Origin: an uncultured Clostridia bacterium
GTDB taxonomy: Bacteria; Bacillota; Clostridia; TANB77; CAG-465
Length of the DNA stretch: 64,000 nt
Direction: 5' to 3'
Assembly: GCA_934169925.1 (NCBI GenBank)
Contig: CAKPOO010000006.1
Span: forward strand, 5,864-69,863
The notes below the pieces were generated by a model. The model searched no databases, was not told where the DNA came from, and saw only the letters and a list, made by a program, of their open reading frames with translations. Within the stretch, counting starts at the first letter, position 1. Each line of letters begins with the position of its first letter. Positions 40,651 through 49,946 of this stretch are shown piece by piece. Position numbers and translations under genes: made by a program.

Positions 40651-41919
40651 ATGGGATTATTTGATAGAATAAAAGGCTTTTTCAATAAAAATAAAAGATT
40701 AAATGAAGCAACATATAAAAATTATAATGAGTTTTATAACCAAAACGGCACAGCACAAATAAATAATTCAAATGATGTAATAGAGCTTGAAGATACAAAT
40801 GGATTTAAATATAAAATTTCGTTTCAAGATATAGAAAATAGAGCTTTAGAAGATGGAAGTAATATTAATTTACAAAAAGCAAGAATGTATATTACAGATA
40901 AAAAAGGTACAGCTATTAATTCTTTAAACGGAGAAGAGTTATTACTAGATCCTCGTCAAGTCGCAGATGAAAAAGGTAATGTGTATACAAATACAAAGTC
41001 ATATTATGATGCTTTAATATATGATGGTGGAGCGCAAGAAGTATTAGAATTTTTTAATAAAAAAGGATCTAATTCAAATTATATCGGTTCTCTTGGATAT
41101 CCTAATAAAGAACATTTTTATGATATGCCAGAAAATGCAAGAATTAATTATGAAAATGAATATAACAGACTAAAAGATCAACAAACTCAAGAAAGAGCTA
41201 TGCAAAATGAATATAATAGACAAGATATTAATTCAAAAAATAATAGAGATTATTTTGAAGCAATGAAAGAAACTTTTGGAAATGATTCAATACTTGTAGC
41301 AAGAAGTAATGGAGATCAAAATTTATTATGGTTTGATGAAATGGTAACAGCAAATGTACCTGGTTTTGGTCAAAAAACTTTACAAAGTGTTAAATCAAGA
41401 AGTAAGGAAACAGGAGAAATAAAGAAATTTTTAGTAGAACCAGAGTATATGCAAGATGAAAATGGAAATATTCAAAATGTTACTTTACAAAAATATAAAA
41501 GTCTTGTTGAAAATGGAGGAGCATCGTATGTTAAAGGACTTTTTTATCAAGTTCCAGATAATGAAAATCAAAAATCAGGTCTTTATGTAGGAAAAATAGA
41601 CTTTGACGAAAATGGTACACCAAAACGTACCAAAGATGAAAGATTTGAAAGTATATATTCAAATGTTAACTTAGACTTTAGTAGAGGCTCAATAAGAGAA
41701 AATGGTACTGGTAATATGGTATATTCAGATAATCTTACAAAAGACTCTTTATTTGAGGGAAATGATATTGATAAAATAGAAATGTATAAAAATACTTTTC
41801 AAAATTCATTAAGAAATCAAGTATATACAAATGCTGAATATGCACAAAATGGTCAAAATATGCAAGATCAAAGACAAAATTATAAAAGTAGAAATGAATA
41901 TAATCCATTCACAAAGTAG
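40651..41919 (+). CDS. Hypothetical Asn/Gln-rich soluble protein
   Basis: 422 residues, not recognised. No signal peptide or membrane span. Rich in Asn, Gln, Glu, Lys and Tyr; a helical stretch in the middle (about residues 165-205) repeats 'NRxxxQxxQ'-like spacing. Two related stretches (LDPRQVADEKGNVYTNTKSY and VEPEYMQDENGNIQNVTLQK) suggest an internal duplication of a roughly 200-residue unit. ATG 40651 is preferred because TGAGGTAA precedes it and the promoter lies upstream. Single-gene unit. Confidence 0.65.
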   Translation: MGLFDRIKGFFNKNKRLNEATYKNYNEFYNQNGTAQINNSNDVIELEDTNGFKYKISFQDIENRALEDGSNINLQKARMYITDKKGTAINSLNGEELLLDPRQVADEKGNVYTNTKSYYDALIYDGGAQEVLEFFNKKGSNSNYIGSLGYPNKEHFYDMPENARINYENEYNRLKDQQTQERAMQNEYNRQDINSKNNRDYFEAMKETFGNDSILVARSNGDQNLLWFDEMVTANVPGFGQKTLQSVKSRSKETGEIKKFLVEPEYMQDENGNIQNVTLQKYKSLVENGGASYVKGLFYQVPDNENQKSGLYVGKIDFDENGTPKRTKDERFESIYSNVNLDFSRGSIRENGTGNMVYSDNLTKDSLFEGNDIDKIEMYKNTFQNSLRNQVYTNAEYAQNGQNMQDQRQNYKSRNEYNPFTK

Positions 41920-41943
41920 TAGAAATACTACTTTGTTTTTTTA
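41911..41943 (+). terminator. Terminator after the hypothetical gene
   Basis: ACAAAGTAGTA pairs with TACTACTTTGT around GAAA, then seven Ts; the stem includes the stop codon. Confidence 0.9.
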
Positions 41944-41995
41944 TTGATATATCAATATTTACGTATGAATATGTAATATTTTTGTAAAAATAATA

Positions 41996-42044
41996 TTGAC
42001 TTTTTATGGTGATAATAATATAATTGTTAGGCAACTTACAATTA
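41996..42044 (+). promoter_or_regulatory. Promoter and inverted-repeat operator of the marR-ABC operon
   Basis: TTGACT (41996-42001), 17-base spacer, TATAAT (42019-42024). The inverted repeat TAATTGT (42021-42027) and ACAATTA (42038-42044), ten bases apart, overlaps the -10 and start site. This is the expected place for a self-repressing MarR operator. Confidence 0.7.
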
Positions 42045-42053
42045 GGAGGTAAA

Positions 42054-42497
42054 ATGGAAAAAAATTTATCTTTGAAGATTAAAATTTTAAATCAGCATAT
42101 CTTGAAATTTGTTTGTAAAAAATCAAATAATTCTGATGAATTTAAGAAATTAACTCCTATTCAAGCAAGAATTATTAAGTACATGGCATCAAATAAAGAA
42201 AAAACAATTTATCAATGTGACCTTGAAAAATACTTAAAAGTATCAAGAGCAACATTATCAGATGTTTTGAAAACTATGGAAAAAAATAACATTATTAAAA
42301 GAGCTGTAGCCAGTAATGATGCTAGAAAAAGGGAGATAATACTTACTGAAAAAAGTAAAGAATTTCATGAAAAAGTAAATAGTAGTTTAAATGAAATTAA
42401 TGCTATTTTAGAAAAAAACTTAAATGAAGAAGAATTAAAAAATTTTTCAAACATAATAGATATTATGATTAATAATTTAGAAGAGGAGGAGAAATGA
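42054..42497 (+). CDS. MarR-family transcriptional repressor
   Basis: 147 residues. Winged helix with LTPIQARIIKYMASNKEKT, LKVSRATLSDVLKTMEKNNI and the wing NDARKREIILTEK. Members repress drug-efflux genes and are released by ligands. AGGAGGT gives ATG 42054 rather than the longer reading frame, which starts inside the promoter. The first ABC gene overlaps by ATGA. Likely controls itself and the exporter. Confidence 0.9.
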   Translation: MEKNLSLKIKILNQHILKFVCKKSNNSDEFKKLTPIQARIIKYMASNKEKTIYQCDLEKYLKVSRATLSDVLKTMEKNNIIKRAVASNDARKREIILTEKSKEFHEKVNSSLNEINAILEKNLNEEELKNFSNIIDIMINNLEEEEK

Positions 42498-44257
42498 TAA
42501 AAATATTAAAGAATTTTACTAAAAAAGATTGGTTAATTATATTAATTTGTATAGCTTTAATTTGTGGTCAAGTATTTTTTGATCTAAAGCTACCAGATTA
42601 TATGTCAGAAATAACAAAACTTGTACAATCAGATAATACAAAAATTGGAAGTGTTATAGAACAAGGTGCATACATGCTAGGTTGTGCTGGTGCAAGCTTA
42701 TTACTTGCTGTTTTTGTTGGATATCTTGCATCATTTATATCAGCTACTTTATCAATGAGAATAAGAAGAAAATTATTTTCAAAAGTAGAATCATTTAGTA
42801 TGGAAGAAATGAACAAGTTTAGTGTAAGTAGTTTAATAACAAGAACAACAAACGATATTACTCAAATTCAAATGTTTATTTCAATGGGACTACAAATGTT
42901 AATAAAAGCTCCTATTACTGCAGTTTGGGCAGTATTAAAAATACTAAATAAAAGTTGGCAATGGAGTGCAATTACAGCAGTTGCAGTGCTTGTAATGCTT
43001 TGTACAATTTCATTTTTATTAATTGCAGTATTTCCAAACTTTAAAAAAGTTCAAAAATTACTTGATAAAGTAAACAGAGTAACAAGAGAAAATTTAACAG
43101 GTATTAGAGTTGTAAGAGCTTTTAATGCAGAAAAATATCAAGAAGAAAAATTTGAAGTAAGTAACAAAGAACTTACAGATATGCAAATGTTTAACCAAAG
43201 ATGTTTTAGCATCATGTCACCAATTATGTATATGGTTTTAAATGTATTAACACTTGCTATATATTTTGTTGGAGCAAAATTAATAGATGGTGCTTTAATG
43301 TCAGAGAAAATAGGATTATTTTCAGATATGGTTGTATTTTCTTCATACGCAATGCAAGTTATTGCATCATTTATAATGCTTGCACTTATATTTGTAATGT
43401 TTCCTAGGGCACAAGTTTCTTCAAAAAGAATAAATGAAGTTTTAGATTTAGATCCAAGTATTAAAGATGGAAATATTAAACAAATAAGCAGTGGAAAATG
43501 TGGAGAAGTTGAGTTCAAAAACGTTTCATTTAAATATCCTGATGGAAGTGAAAATGTAATTGAAAATATATCTTTTAAAGCAAATAAAGGTGAAACACTT
43601 GCTATAATTGGTGCAACTGGTAGTGGAAAATCTACATTAGTAAATTTAATTCCTAGATTTTACGATGCAACAGAAGGTGAAATTTTAGTTGATGGTGTAA
43701 ATGTAAAAAAATATAATCAAGAATTTTTACACAATAAAATTGGCTATGTTCCACAAAAAGCAGTACTTTTTAGTGATTCTGTTTTTGAAAATGTTGCATA
43801 TGGTGAAAATGGTAAAGGAAATAAAAATTTAGATAAAGTAAAAAAAGCAATTGAAGTTGCACAAGGAAAAGATTTTGTTGAAAGTATGGAAGATAATTAC
43901 AATGGCCATATTGCACAAGGGGGAACTAACTTATCAGGTGGTCAAAAACAAAGATTGTCTATAGCTAGGGCAATAGCACGTGATCCAGAAATTTACATTT
44001 TTGATGATTCTTTTTCTGCACTTGATTATAAAACTGATACTATGCTTAGAAAAGAATTAAAAAAATATACTAAAGATGCTACAAGCATTATTGTTGCTCA
44101 AAGAATTGGAACAGTTATGCATGCTGATAAAATAATTGTTTTAGAAGATGGAAAATGTGTAGGTATGGGAACACATAAAGAATTATTAGAAAAATGTGAA
44201 ATATATAAAGAAATAGCTTTATCTCAATTAAGTAAGGAGGAAATTGAAAATGCATGA
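42494..44257 (+). CDS. ABC exporter half-transporter A (degenerate ATP site)
   Basis: 587 residues. Six-span membrane domain (residues 1-310) and ATPase domain with Walker A GATGSGKSTL and a canonical LSGGQ. Walker B is FDDSFSALD: aspartate replaces the catalytic glutamate, so its ATP site is degenerate. This matches the TM287/BmrC-type subunit of heterodimeric exporters. It is translationally coupled to marR and overlaps the next gene. Drug or lipid export is likely; the substrate is unknown. Confidence 0.9.
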   Translation: MIKILKNFTKKDWLIILICIALICGQVFFDLKLPDYMSEITKLVQSDNTKIGSVIEQGAYMLGCAGASLLLAVFVGYLASFISATLSMRIRRKLFSKVESFSMEEMNKFSVSSLITRTTNDITQIQMFISMGLQMLIKAPITAVWAVLKILNKSWQWSAITAVAVLVMLCTISFLLIAVFPNFKKVQKLLDKVNRVTRENLTGIRVVRAFNAEKYQEEKFEVSNKELTDMQMFNQRCFSIMSPIMYMVLNVLTLAIYFVGAKLIDGALMSEKIGLFSDMVVFSSYAMQVIASFIMLALIFVMFPRAQVSSKRINEVLDLDPSIKDGNIKQISSGKCGEVEFKNVSFKYPDGSENVIENISFKANKGETLAIIGATGSGKSTLVNLIPRFYDATEGEILVDGVNVKKYNQEFLHNKIGYVPQKAVLFSDSVFENVAYGENGKGNKNLDKVKKAIEVAQGKDFVESMEDNYNGHIAQGGTNLSGGQKQRLSIARAIARDPEIYIFDDSFSALDYKTDTMLRKELKKYTKDATSIIVAQRIGTVMHADKIIVLEDGKCVGMGTHKELLEKCEIYKEIALSQLSKEEIENA

Positions 44258-46484
44258 TGAAAAAAATGAACATGTAAGTAGACATCGTGGACCAATGGGC
44301 GGACCTCCTGGTGGTAAAGGAGAAAAACCAAAAAACACAAAAGAAGCATTATCTAAATTAATTAATTATTCAAGAAACTTTTTGCCAGTAATAATAATTG
44401 CATTAATTTGTGCAGCAGCTGGTGCTATATTTTCAATAATTGGACCAAATAAATTAAGTGATTTGGCCGATGAAATAGGAAATGGTATTGTTCTTAATAT
44501 TGATAATTTTAAAACTATACAAGAAAGTATTCAAAATGATTTAAGTAAAGAAAATATTGAAAATAAATCAAAACAAATTATGATTAATTCAACAATTGAT
44601 GGTGTTGAAATTTTACCTGAAGATAAAATAGCTTTTATGGAATTAATGAGTAAAATGTCAGAAGCTACTGATAGTGACAAAGAAAAATTTTCTTCTATAG
44701 AATCTTTACCAGATAGTATAAAACAAATATTATTACCAAAAATTGTTATTGATAATCTAGAAATAACAACAGAAGACAAACTTGATTTAATAGAAAAAAT
44801 GAGTACACTTAATAAAGATGAATTGTCAGATTCAACAAAAATTTACAAAATAGTAGATGATTTATCTGATAATTTAAAAAGTGTTATAAAACCCAAAATT
44901 AATTTTGATGTTATAAAGAAAATTACAATGTTTTTAGTTACAGTGTATGTACTCAGTGCACTTGCTAACTTTACTCAAAGCTTTATAATGGCAACTGTTG
45001 CAAATAAAATTGCAAAAAAATTAAGAACTAACATATCTGAAAAAATTAATAAATTGCCACTTAGATATTTTGATAAACATTCATATGGTGATGTTTTATC
45101 AAGAGTAACAAATGATGTTGATTTAGTTGGTCAATCTATATCACAAAGTTTAGGAACTTTTGTATCTGCAATTACTTTATTTATTGGTTCTATTATTATG
45201 ATGGTCTATACTAATGGAATAATGGCAGTTACTGCAATTTTAAGTTCTGCAATTGGTTTTGCTTTTATGGGATTTATACTTGGAAAATCTCAAAAATATT
45301 TTACTGCAAGACAAACTGAACTTGGTAAAATGAATGGACATATTGAAGAAGTATATTCAGGATATAATGTTGTAAAAGTATATAATGGAAATAAAAAAGC
45401 AGATAAAAAATTTGATGAATTAAATAAAAAATTATTTGAATGTAATAGAAAAAGTCAATTCTTATCAGGATTAATGCCACCTTTAATGAACTTTATAGGT
45501 AACTTTAGTTATGTTGCAGTATGTATTGTTGGTGCTTTATTAGTAATGAATGGAAATATATCTTTTGGTGTAATTGTTGCCTTTATGGTTTATGTTAGAT
45601 TATTTACTAATCCATTATCACAAATTGCACAAGGCTTAACAAGTTTACAAAGTGCACTTGCAAGTTCTGAAAGAGTTTTTGAATTTATAGATGAAGCAGA
45701 AATGCTTGATGAAAGCGATAAAAAAATTAGATTAGAAAAAGAAAATGTAAAAGGAAAGATTGAATTTGAACATGTAAAATTTCAATATGATAATAATCCA
45801 AATCCTACAATACTTGATTTTTCTGCTATTGCAAAACCTGGTCAAAAAATTGCAATTGTTGGCCCTACAGGTGCAGGAAAAACAACTCTTGTAAACCTTA
45901 TAATGAAATTTTATGAATTAACAGATGGAAAAATCAAAATTGATGGAATTTCAAATAAAGATTTAACAAGAGAAAATATACATGATCTATTTATTATGGT
46001 TTTACAAGATACTTGGTTATTTGAAGGAACTTTAAGAGAAAATATTGTGTATAACCAAAAGAATGTAAAAGATGAAACAGTAATGCAAATATGTAAAATG
46101 ATTGGATTAGAGCATTTTGTAAAATCTTTACCTCATGGACTTGATACTGAAATTAATGATTCAGAAAGTGTAAGTAGTGGTCAAAGACAGTTAATAACTA
46201 TAGCACGTGGTATGATAAAAAATGCACCATTTTTAATACTTGATGAAGCAACTTCAAATGTTGATACAAGAACTGAAGAAGTTGTTCAAAAAGCAATGGA
46301 TAAATTAACAGAAGGTAGAACTTCATTTATCATAGCACATAGATTATCTACTATAAAAAATGCAGATTTAATTTTAGTTATAAAAGATGGAAATATTATT
46401 GAACAAGGAAATCATGAAGAATTATTAAAGAAAAATGGCTTTTATGCTGATTTATATAATTCTCAATTTGAAGATGTTGGATAA
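44250..46484 (+). CDS. ABC exporter half-transporter B with external insertion
   Basis: 744 residues. Walker A GPTGAGKTTL and Walker B LILDEATSNVD are canonical, but the signature reads VSSGQ instead of LSGGQ. Combined with subunit A this gives one active and one degenerate ATP site. The N terminus has GPMGGPPGGKGEKP, usual in this family. About 150 acidic, polar residues are inserted between spans 1 and 2 (around residues 72-225), a large extracellular domain. GGAGG (44236-44240) selects ATG 44250 over a TTG at 44244. Confidence 0.9.
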   Translation: MHDEKNEHVSRHRGPMGGPPGGKGEKPKNTKEALSKLINYSRNFLPVIIIALICAAAGAIFSIIGPNKLSDLADEIGNGIVLNIDNFKTIQESIQNDLSKENIENKSKQIMINSTIDGVEILPEDKIAFMELMSKMSEATDSDKEKFSSIESLPDSIKQILLPKIVIDNLEITTEDKLDLIEKMSTLNKDELSDSTKIYKIVDDLSDNLKSVIKPKINFDVIKKITMFLVTVYVLSALANFTQSFIMATVANKIAKKLRTNISEKINKLPLRYFDKHSYGDVLSRVTNDVDLVGQSISQSLGTFVSAITLFIGSIIMMVYTNGIMAVTAILSSAIGFAFMGFILGKSQKYFTARQTELGKMNGHIEEVYSGYNVVKVYNGNKKADKKFDELNKKLFECNRKSQFLSGLMPPLMNFIGNFSYVAVCIVGALLVMNGNISFGVIVAFMVYVRLFTNPLSQIAQGLTSLQSALASSERVFEFIDEAEMLDESDKKIRLEKENVKGKIEFEHVKFQYDNNPNPTILDFSAIAKPGQKIAIVGPTGAGKTTLVNLIMKFYELTDGKIKIDGISNKDLTRENIHDLFIMVLQDTWLFEGTLRENIVYNQKNVKDETVMQICKMIGLEHFVKSLPHGLDTEINDSESVSSGQRQLITIARGMIKNAPFLILDEATSNVDTRTEEVVQKAMDKLTEGRTSFIIAHRLSTIKNADLILVIKDGNIIEQGNHEELLKKNGFYADLYNSQFEDVG

Positions 46485-46489
46485 TATGA

Positions 46490-46532
46490 AAAAAGGAATA
46501 TATTAACAATTTGTTAATATATTCTTTTTTTT
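46490..46532 (+). terminator. Terminator of the marR-ABC operon
   Basis: AAGGAATATATTAAC pairs with GTTAATATATTCTTT, then a T-run. Confidence 0.9.
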
Positions 46533-46569
46533 ATCAAAAAAATAGTATATAATGTAGATGGTGAGTTTA

Positions 46570-47613
46570 ATGGAAAAAGAAGAGTTAAAACAAAAAAATG
46601 AAAATATAAAAAATAAAATAAGTAAATCAAAATTAATAATAAAAATAATAGTAATAATACTTGTTATAATATTAGTTATTTTTGGATCAATTGCTACTTT
46701 TGTATATAGTAAGTTAAATAAATTAAAATATCAAAATTTATCAAATGATGTTAATATATACAAAAATGATATGACTGAAAATGAAGCACTTGATGAAGAT
46801 GATATAAAAGGTGTTACAACTTTTGTACTTATGGGAGCAGATGGAAATGATGACGAGTCTACAAATAGATCTGATACTATAATGCTATTTACAATAAATG
46901 CAAACAAAAAAACACTGTCTTTAATAACTATACCAAGAGATTCTTTTGTATATATTCCACAACTTGCAACTTGGACAAAAATAAATGGTGCATATTATCA
47001 TGGAGGACCTGAATATTTATTATCAACAATTAACTATAATTTTGGCTTAAATGTAGATAAATATGCTGCAATAGATGTACAAAATTTAATATATGTAATT
47101 GATTATTTAGGTGGTGTTGATGTTACAATAACTCAAGCTGAAATGAATTATATTAATAATAATCAGTACATAAAGGCTTTAAAATATTCAGGACATCAAT
47201 ATAAAGCTCTAAGCAGTTATGGAAATGTTACTTTAAATGGAGATCAAGCTTTAACACATTTAAGAAATAGAGCAGATGAAAATATGGATTATGGAAGAGA
47301 AAAAAGAAATAGAGATATAATTGAATCTTTAACAAAGAAAATTTCAAATTTGGAAACTTCTAAGATTTTAGATTTTCTTGATGTAGTTTTACCCAAAATT
47401 ACAACAAATGTTAATGTAACTGAATACCTTTCAGTTATATATGATGTACTAAAAAATAAAAATTCATATTTAAAAAATATAACATCTGTTCAAGTACCTA
47501 ATACTTCATATTGTCATGACGAATATACATGGGATGGAGTATGGTGCTTAGGAATAGATTTTGATAAAGCAAAGATTGATTTTATAAAATACATATATGG
47601 AGTGGAAGAATAA
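46570..47613 (+). CDS. LytR-CpsA-Psr (LCP) family protein
   Basis: 347 residues. One membrane span (about residues 20-45), then an extracellular LCP domain: FVLMGADGNDDESTNRSDTI, ITIPRDSFVYIP and the arginine-containing LTHLRNRADENMDYGREKR. LCP enzymes attach teichoic acids or capsule polysaccharides to peptidoglycan. The ORF could start at 46558, but GGTGAG (46560-46565) points to ATG 46570. Could act on the rhamnose-containing polymer implied by the rfb genes; that link is inference. Confidence 0.9.
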   Translation: MEKEELKQKNENIKNKISKSKLIIKIIVIILVIILVIFGSIATFVYSKLNKLKYQNLSNDVNIYKNDMTENEALDEDDIKGVTTFVLMGADGNDDESTNRSDTIMLFTINANKKTLSLITIPRDSFVYIPQLATWTKINGAYYHGGPEYLLSTINYNFGLNVDKYAAIDVQNLIYVIDYLGGVDVTITQAEMNYINNNQYIKALKYSGHQYKALSSYGNVTLNGDQALTHLRNRADENMDYGREKRNRDIIESLTKKISNLETSKILDFLDVVLPKITTNVNVTEYLSVIYDVLKNKNSYLKNITSVQVPNTSYCHDEYTWDGVWCLGIDFDKAKIDFIKYIYGVEE

Positions 47614-47615
47614 AA

Positions 47616-47662
47616 AAAAACTGTATTATAAGTTGTTTTTACTTATAATACAGTTTTTTTAG
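47616..47662. terminator. Bidirectional terminator between LCP gene and SCIFF
   Basis: AAAACTGTATTATAAGT pairs with ACTTATAATACAGTTTT around TGTTTTT. A-rich and T-rich flanks allow use on both strands. Confidence 0.88.
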
Positions 47663-47673
47663 CAAGAATAGAA

Positions 47674-47826
47674 TTATTTATCCTTGTTTTCACATGACTG
47701 ATTTCCTACAGTGCATGATGTTTTGCAGGCAGACTGGCAAGATGTCTGGCATTCACCACAGCCACAATGATGTTTTGAAGACTCTTTGTAAGTTTCCTTA
47801 GTTAAAGTTTTGATTCTCTCACTCAT
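47674..47826 (-). CDS. scfA: SCIFF ranthipeptide precursor
   Basis: 50 residues. The C-terminal half CGCGECQTSCQSACKTSC, then TVGNQSC, matches the six-cysteine-in-forty-five peptide family, a precursor modified by a radical SAM maturase that makes thioether links between cysteines and other residues. There are seven cysteines here because of an extra CG before the usual first one. GGAGGT precedes ATG 47826. The cognate maturase, usually adjacent, is not in this window. SCIFF is near-universal in Clostridia and supports that placement. Confidence 0.93.
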   Translation of the reverse strand: MSERIKTLTKETYKESSKHHCGCGECQTSCQSACKTSCTVGNQSCENKDK

Positions 47827-47876
47827 AATACTTTACCTCCAAAAAATTTTTTGAACATTAATGAAAAACCGTATAG

Positions 47877-47905
47877 AGTATAGCATAGAAAATATAAATA
47901 TTCAA
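47877..47905 (-). promoter_or_regulatory. Promoter of SCIFF
   Basis: On the minus strand TTGAAT (47905-47900), 17-base spacer, TATACT (47882-47877). Confidence 0.65.
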
Positions 47906-47917
47906 TAGATTTTTTTG

Positions 47918-47946
47918 TTGAAATAATTATATGTTAGTAGTATAAT
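47918..47946 (+). promoter_or_regulatory. Promoter of the DUF4186 gene
   Basis: TTGAAA (47918-47923), 17-base spacer, TATAAT (47941-47946). Confidence 0.75.
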
Positions 47947-47964
47947 GTTTGTGGTGTAACACTT

Positions 47965-48336
47965 ATGAAACAAGATAATTCAGTTATTTTAAAAAATTTG
48001 TCGAAATCAAAGTTTAGATCTAGTTTTAAATTAAATGAAAAATATAAAGAGTATGTTAATCAAAAAGGGTATGAAAAAATAAAAGAGCATGCTTATGATT
48101 TTATAACAAAAAGATTAGCTCCAAGTTTTATACAAAATGATGGAAAACAAACTCCTATGAAAGGACATCCTGTTTTTATAGCACAACATGCAACAGCTAC
48201 TTGTTGTAGAGGTTGTTTATATAAATGGCATAAAATTGAACAAGGAAAAACTTTAAATAAAGAAGAAATTGATTATATAGTTTCAGTTATAATGGATTGG
48301 ATAAAAATACAAATGAAAGAGGAGGAAAATTTATGA
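47965..48336 (+). CDS. DUF4186 family protein
   Basis: 123 residues. Highly conserved signature: KFRSSFKL, DFITKRLAPS, then NDGKQTPMKGHPVFIAQHAT and CCRGCLYKWH. The Cys-Cys-x-x-Cys and histidines may bind a metal. The biochemical role of the family is not known. The next gene overlaps by ATGA, so they form an operon. Confidence 0.88.
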   Translation: MKQDNSVILKNLSKSKFRSSFKLNEKYKEYVNQKGYEKIKEHAYDFITKRLAPSFIQNDGKQTPMKGHPVFIAQHATATCCRGCLYKWHKIEQGKTLNKEEIDYIVSVIMDWIKIQMKEEENL

Positions 48337-49073
48337 CAATGTTACTTGCTTTAGCTTTTATATTTTTTATAGGTAGCGCGGTAGGTTGGATGTTAGAATT
48401 AATTTTTAGGAGAATTGTGCATAAAAAATGGATAAACCCGGGATTTTTACTTGGACCATATTTGCCAATATACGGATTTAGTATGTGTATAATGACTCTT
48501 ATCTACTTAGGAATAAAATCAATTGATTTTCAATTTGGAGACCTTGTAGCAATATTATTAATGGGGCTTGCTATTACTTTATTGGAACTTTTTGGAGGAT
48601 TATTTTTTACAAAATTCTTTGGAATTAAATTATGGGATTATTCTGACAGAAAATTTAATTATAAAGGAGTTATTTGCCCATTATTTAGTTTGATTTGGGT
48701 AGTGGTTTCAGCAATTTATTATTATTTATTAGCAGATCCAATAATGCATTTTGTTATTTGGTTTTCACATCATCTTGAATTTTCATTTTTCGTTGGATAT
48801 TTCTTTGCAATTATAACAGTAGATTTTGTATATTCTACAAAGATTATATTTAAGATAAAAGAATTTGCAAGAGAAAATAAATTAACAATAAGATATGAAG
48901 AATTAAAAGTAAATATCAAAAATTTAGCTGAAAAAAATAAAGAAAAGTATTCTTTTTTATTCCCAATTACTGATAACTTAACTGTTTTGCATGAAAAATT
49001 AAAACATGCTTTTGAATCAATACAAGATAGAGTACAAGAAGATAAAAAAGAAGAAAAAGTAGAAAATAAATAA
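48333..49073 (+). CDS. CmpB-like ('ABC transporter type IV') membrane protein
   Basis: 246 residues. About five membrane segments in residues 1-175, with GSAVGWMLELIFRR and GFLLGPYLPIYG, typical of Pfam ABC_trans_CmpB, then a charged cytoplasmic tail rich in Lys/Glu. Despite the family name there is no ATPase partner here; function unknown. AGGAGG (48320-48325) selects ATG 48333. Confidence 0.85.
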   Translation: MTMLLALAFIFFIGSAVGWMLELIFRRIVHKKWINPGFLLGPYLPIYGFSMCIMTLIYLGIKSIDFQFGDLVAILLMGLAITLLELFGGLFFTKFFGIKLWDYSDRKFNYKGVICPLFSLIWVVVSAIYYYLLADPIMHFVIWFSHHLEFSFFVGYFFAIITVDFVYSTKIIFKIKEFARENKLTIRYEELKVNIKNLAEKNKEKYSFLFPITDNLTVLHEKLKHAFESIQDRVQEDKKEEKVENK

Positions 49074-49075
49074 AA

Positions 49076-49120
49076 ATAAGCTCACTGTATTAATTGTTAA
49101 TATAGTGAGTTTATTTTTTT
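49076..49120. terminator. Bidirectional terminator before the SDR gene
   Basis: AATAAGCTCACTGTATTAA pairs with TTAATATAGTGAGTTTATT with one C/A mismatch and one G-U pair, then Ts. Overlaps the 3' end of the minus-strand SDR gene. Confidence 0.8.
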
Positions 49121-49866
49121 AATTTCTTTTTTGTTTGTATATATGAAAAATATGTAAATACTTTTCTTGGAAGTATTTTTATAAGCAAATATAATATTTT
49201 TATTTTAAATCCAGGAATTATTACTTTCTTTTTCTTAAACATCGAATCAATAATATATTTTGCTACATAGGAACTACTATATGAATTGCCTAAATCATAT
49301 GCATTTGCATTTTTGTTAAAGTTTGTTTTTACGGGGCCAGGGTATGCACAAGAAATAACAACTTTTGATTTTTCTTTTTTTAATTCGTAATCTATAGCTT
49401 GCGTTAAACTTGAAACATAAGATTTTGATGCATAGTATGATGATATTAATGGACCATTAATAAAAGCTCCAATTGAAGAAATATTTAATATATATCCGTG
49501 ATCTTTTTTTATCATTTCATTTAGAAATAATTTAGTTAAAATATGTACACTTTTTATGTTTAAATCAATCATTTCAAGTTCTTTTTCAAGGTCAGTAGTT
49601 GTAAATTTTCCAATTACACCTTGTCCAGCACAATTTACTAATATATCAATATTTTTTGATTTTAAAGTGTCAAATAATTTTATGCAGTTATTTTTTATAG
49701 ATAAATCTTCCTGTATAATTTCAATTTTATTATTTAACTTAGTTTTTAAAGTTTTTAATTTTTCTTCATTTCTAGCAACAGCAATGCACTCTATATTAAG
49801 AGATATTAAATATTTAGTAATTTCTTCTCCTATTCCAGATGAAGCTCCTGTAACTAATGCTTTCAT
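49111..49866 (-). CDS. Short-chain dehydrogenase/reductase
   Basis: 251 residues. Classical SDR: TGASSGIGEE for NAD(P), NCAGQG, catalytic serine in LNISSIG and Tyr/Lys in SYYASKSYV. The C-terminal 40 residues are hydrophobic and basic (KIKILYLLIKILPRKV), suggesting membrane association as in DltE/YqjQ-type reductases. The substrate is unknown. GGTGA precedes ATG 49866. Confidence 0.88.
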   Translation of the reverse strand: MKALVTGASSGIGEEITKYLISLNIECIAVARNEEKLKTLKTKLNNKIEIIQEDLSIKNNCIKLFDTLKSKNIDILVNCAGQGVIGKFTTTDLEKELEMIDLNIKSVHILTKLFLNEMIKKDHGYILNISSIGAFINGPLISSYYASKSYVSSLTQAIDYELKKEKSKVVISCAYPGPVKTNFNKNANAYDLGNSYSSSYVAKYIIDSMFKKKKVIIPGFKIKILYLLIKILPRKVFTYFSYIQTKKKLKK

Positions 49867-49946
49867 TTTATCACCAGATATATTTTAACATGTAAGAATA
49901 AAAATCACAATAATAAAGAAAAGATAAAAGAAAATAGCAAAAAAAC

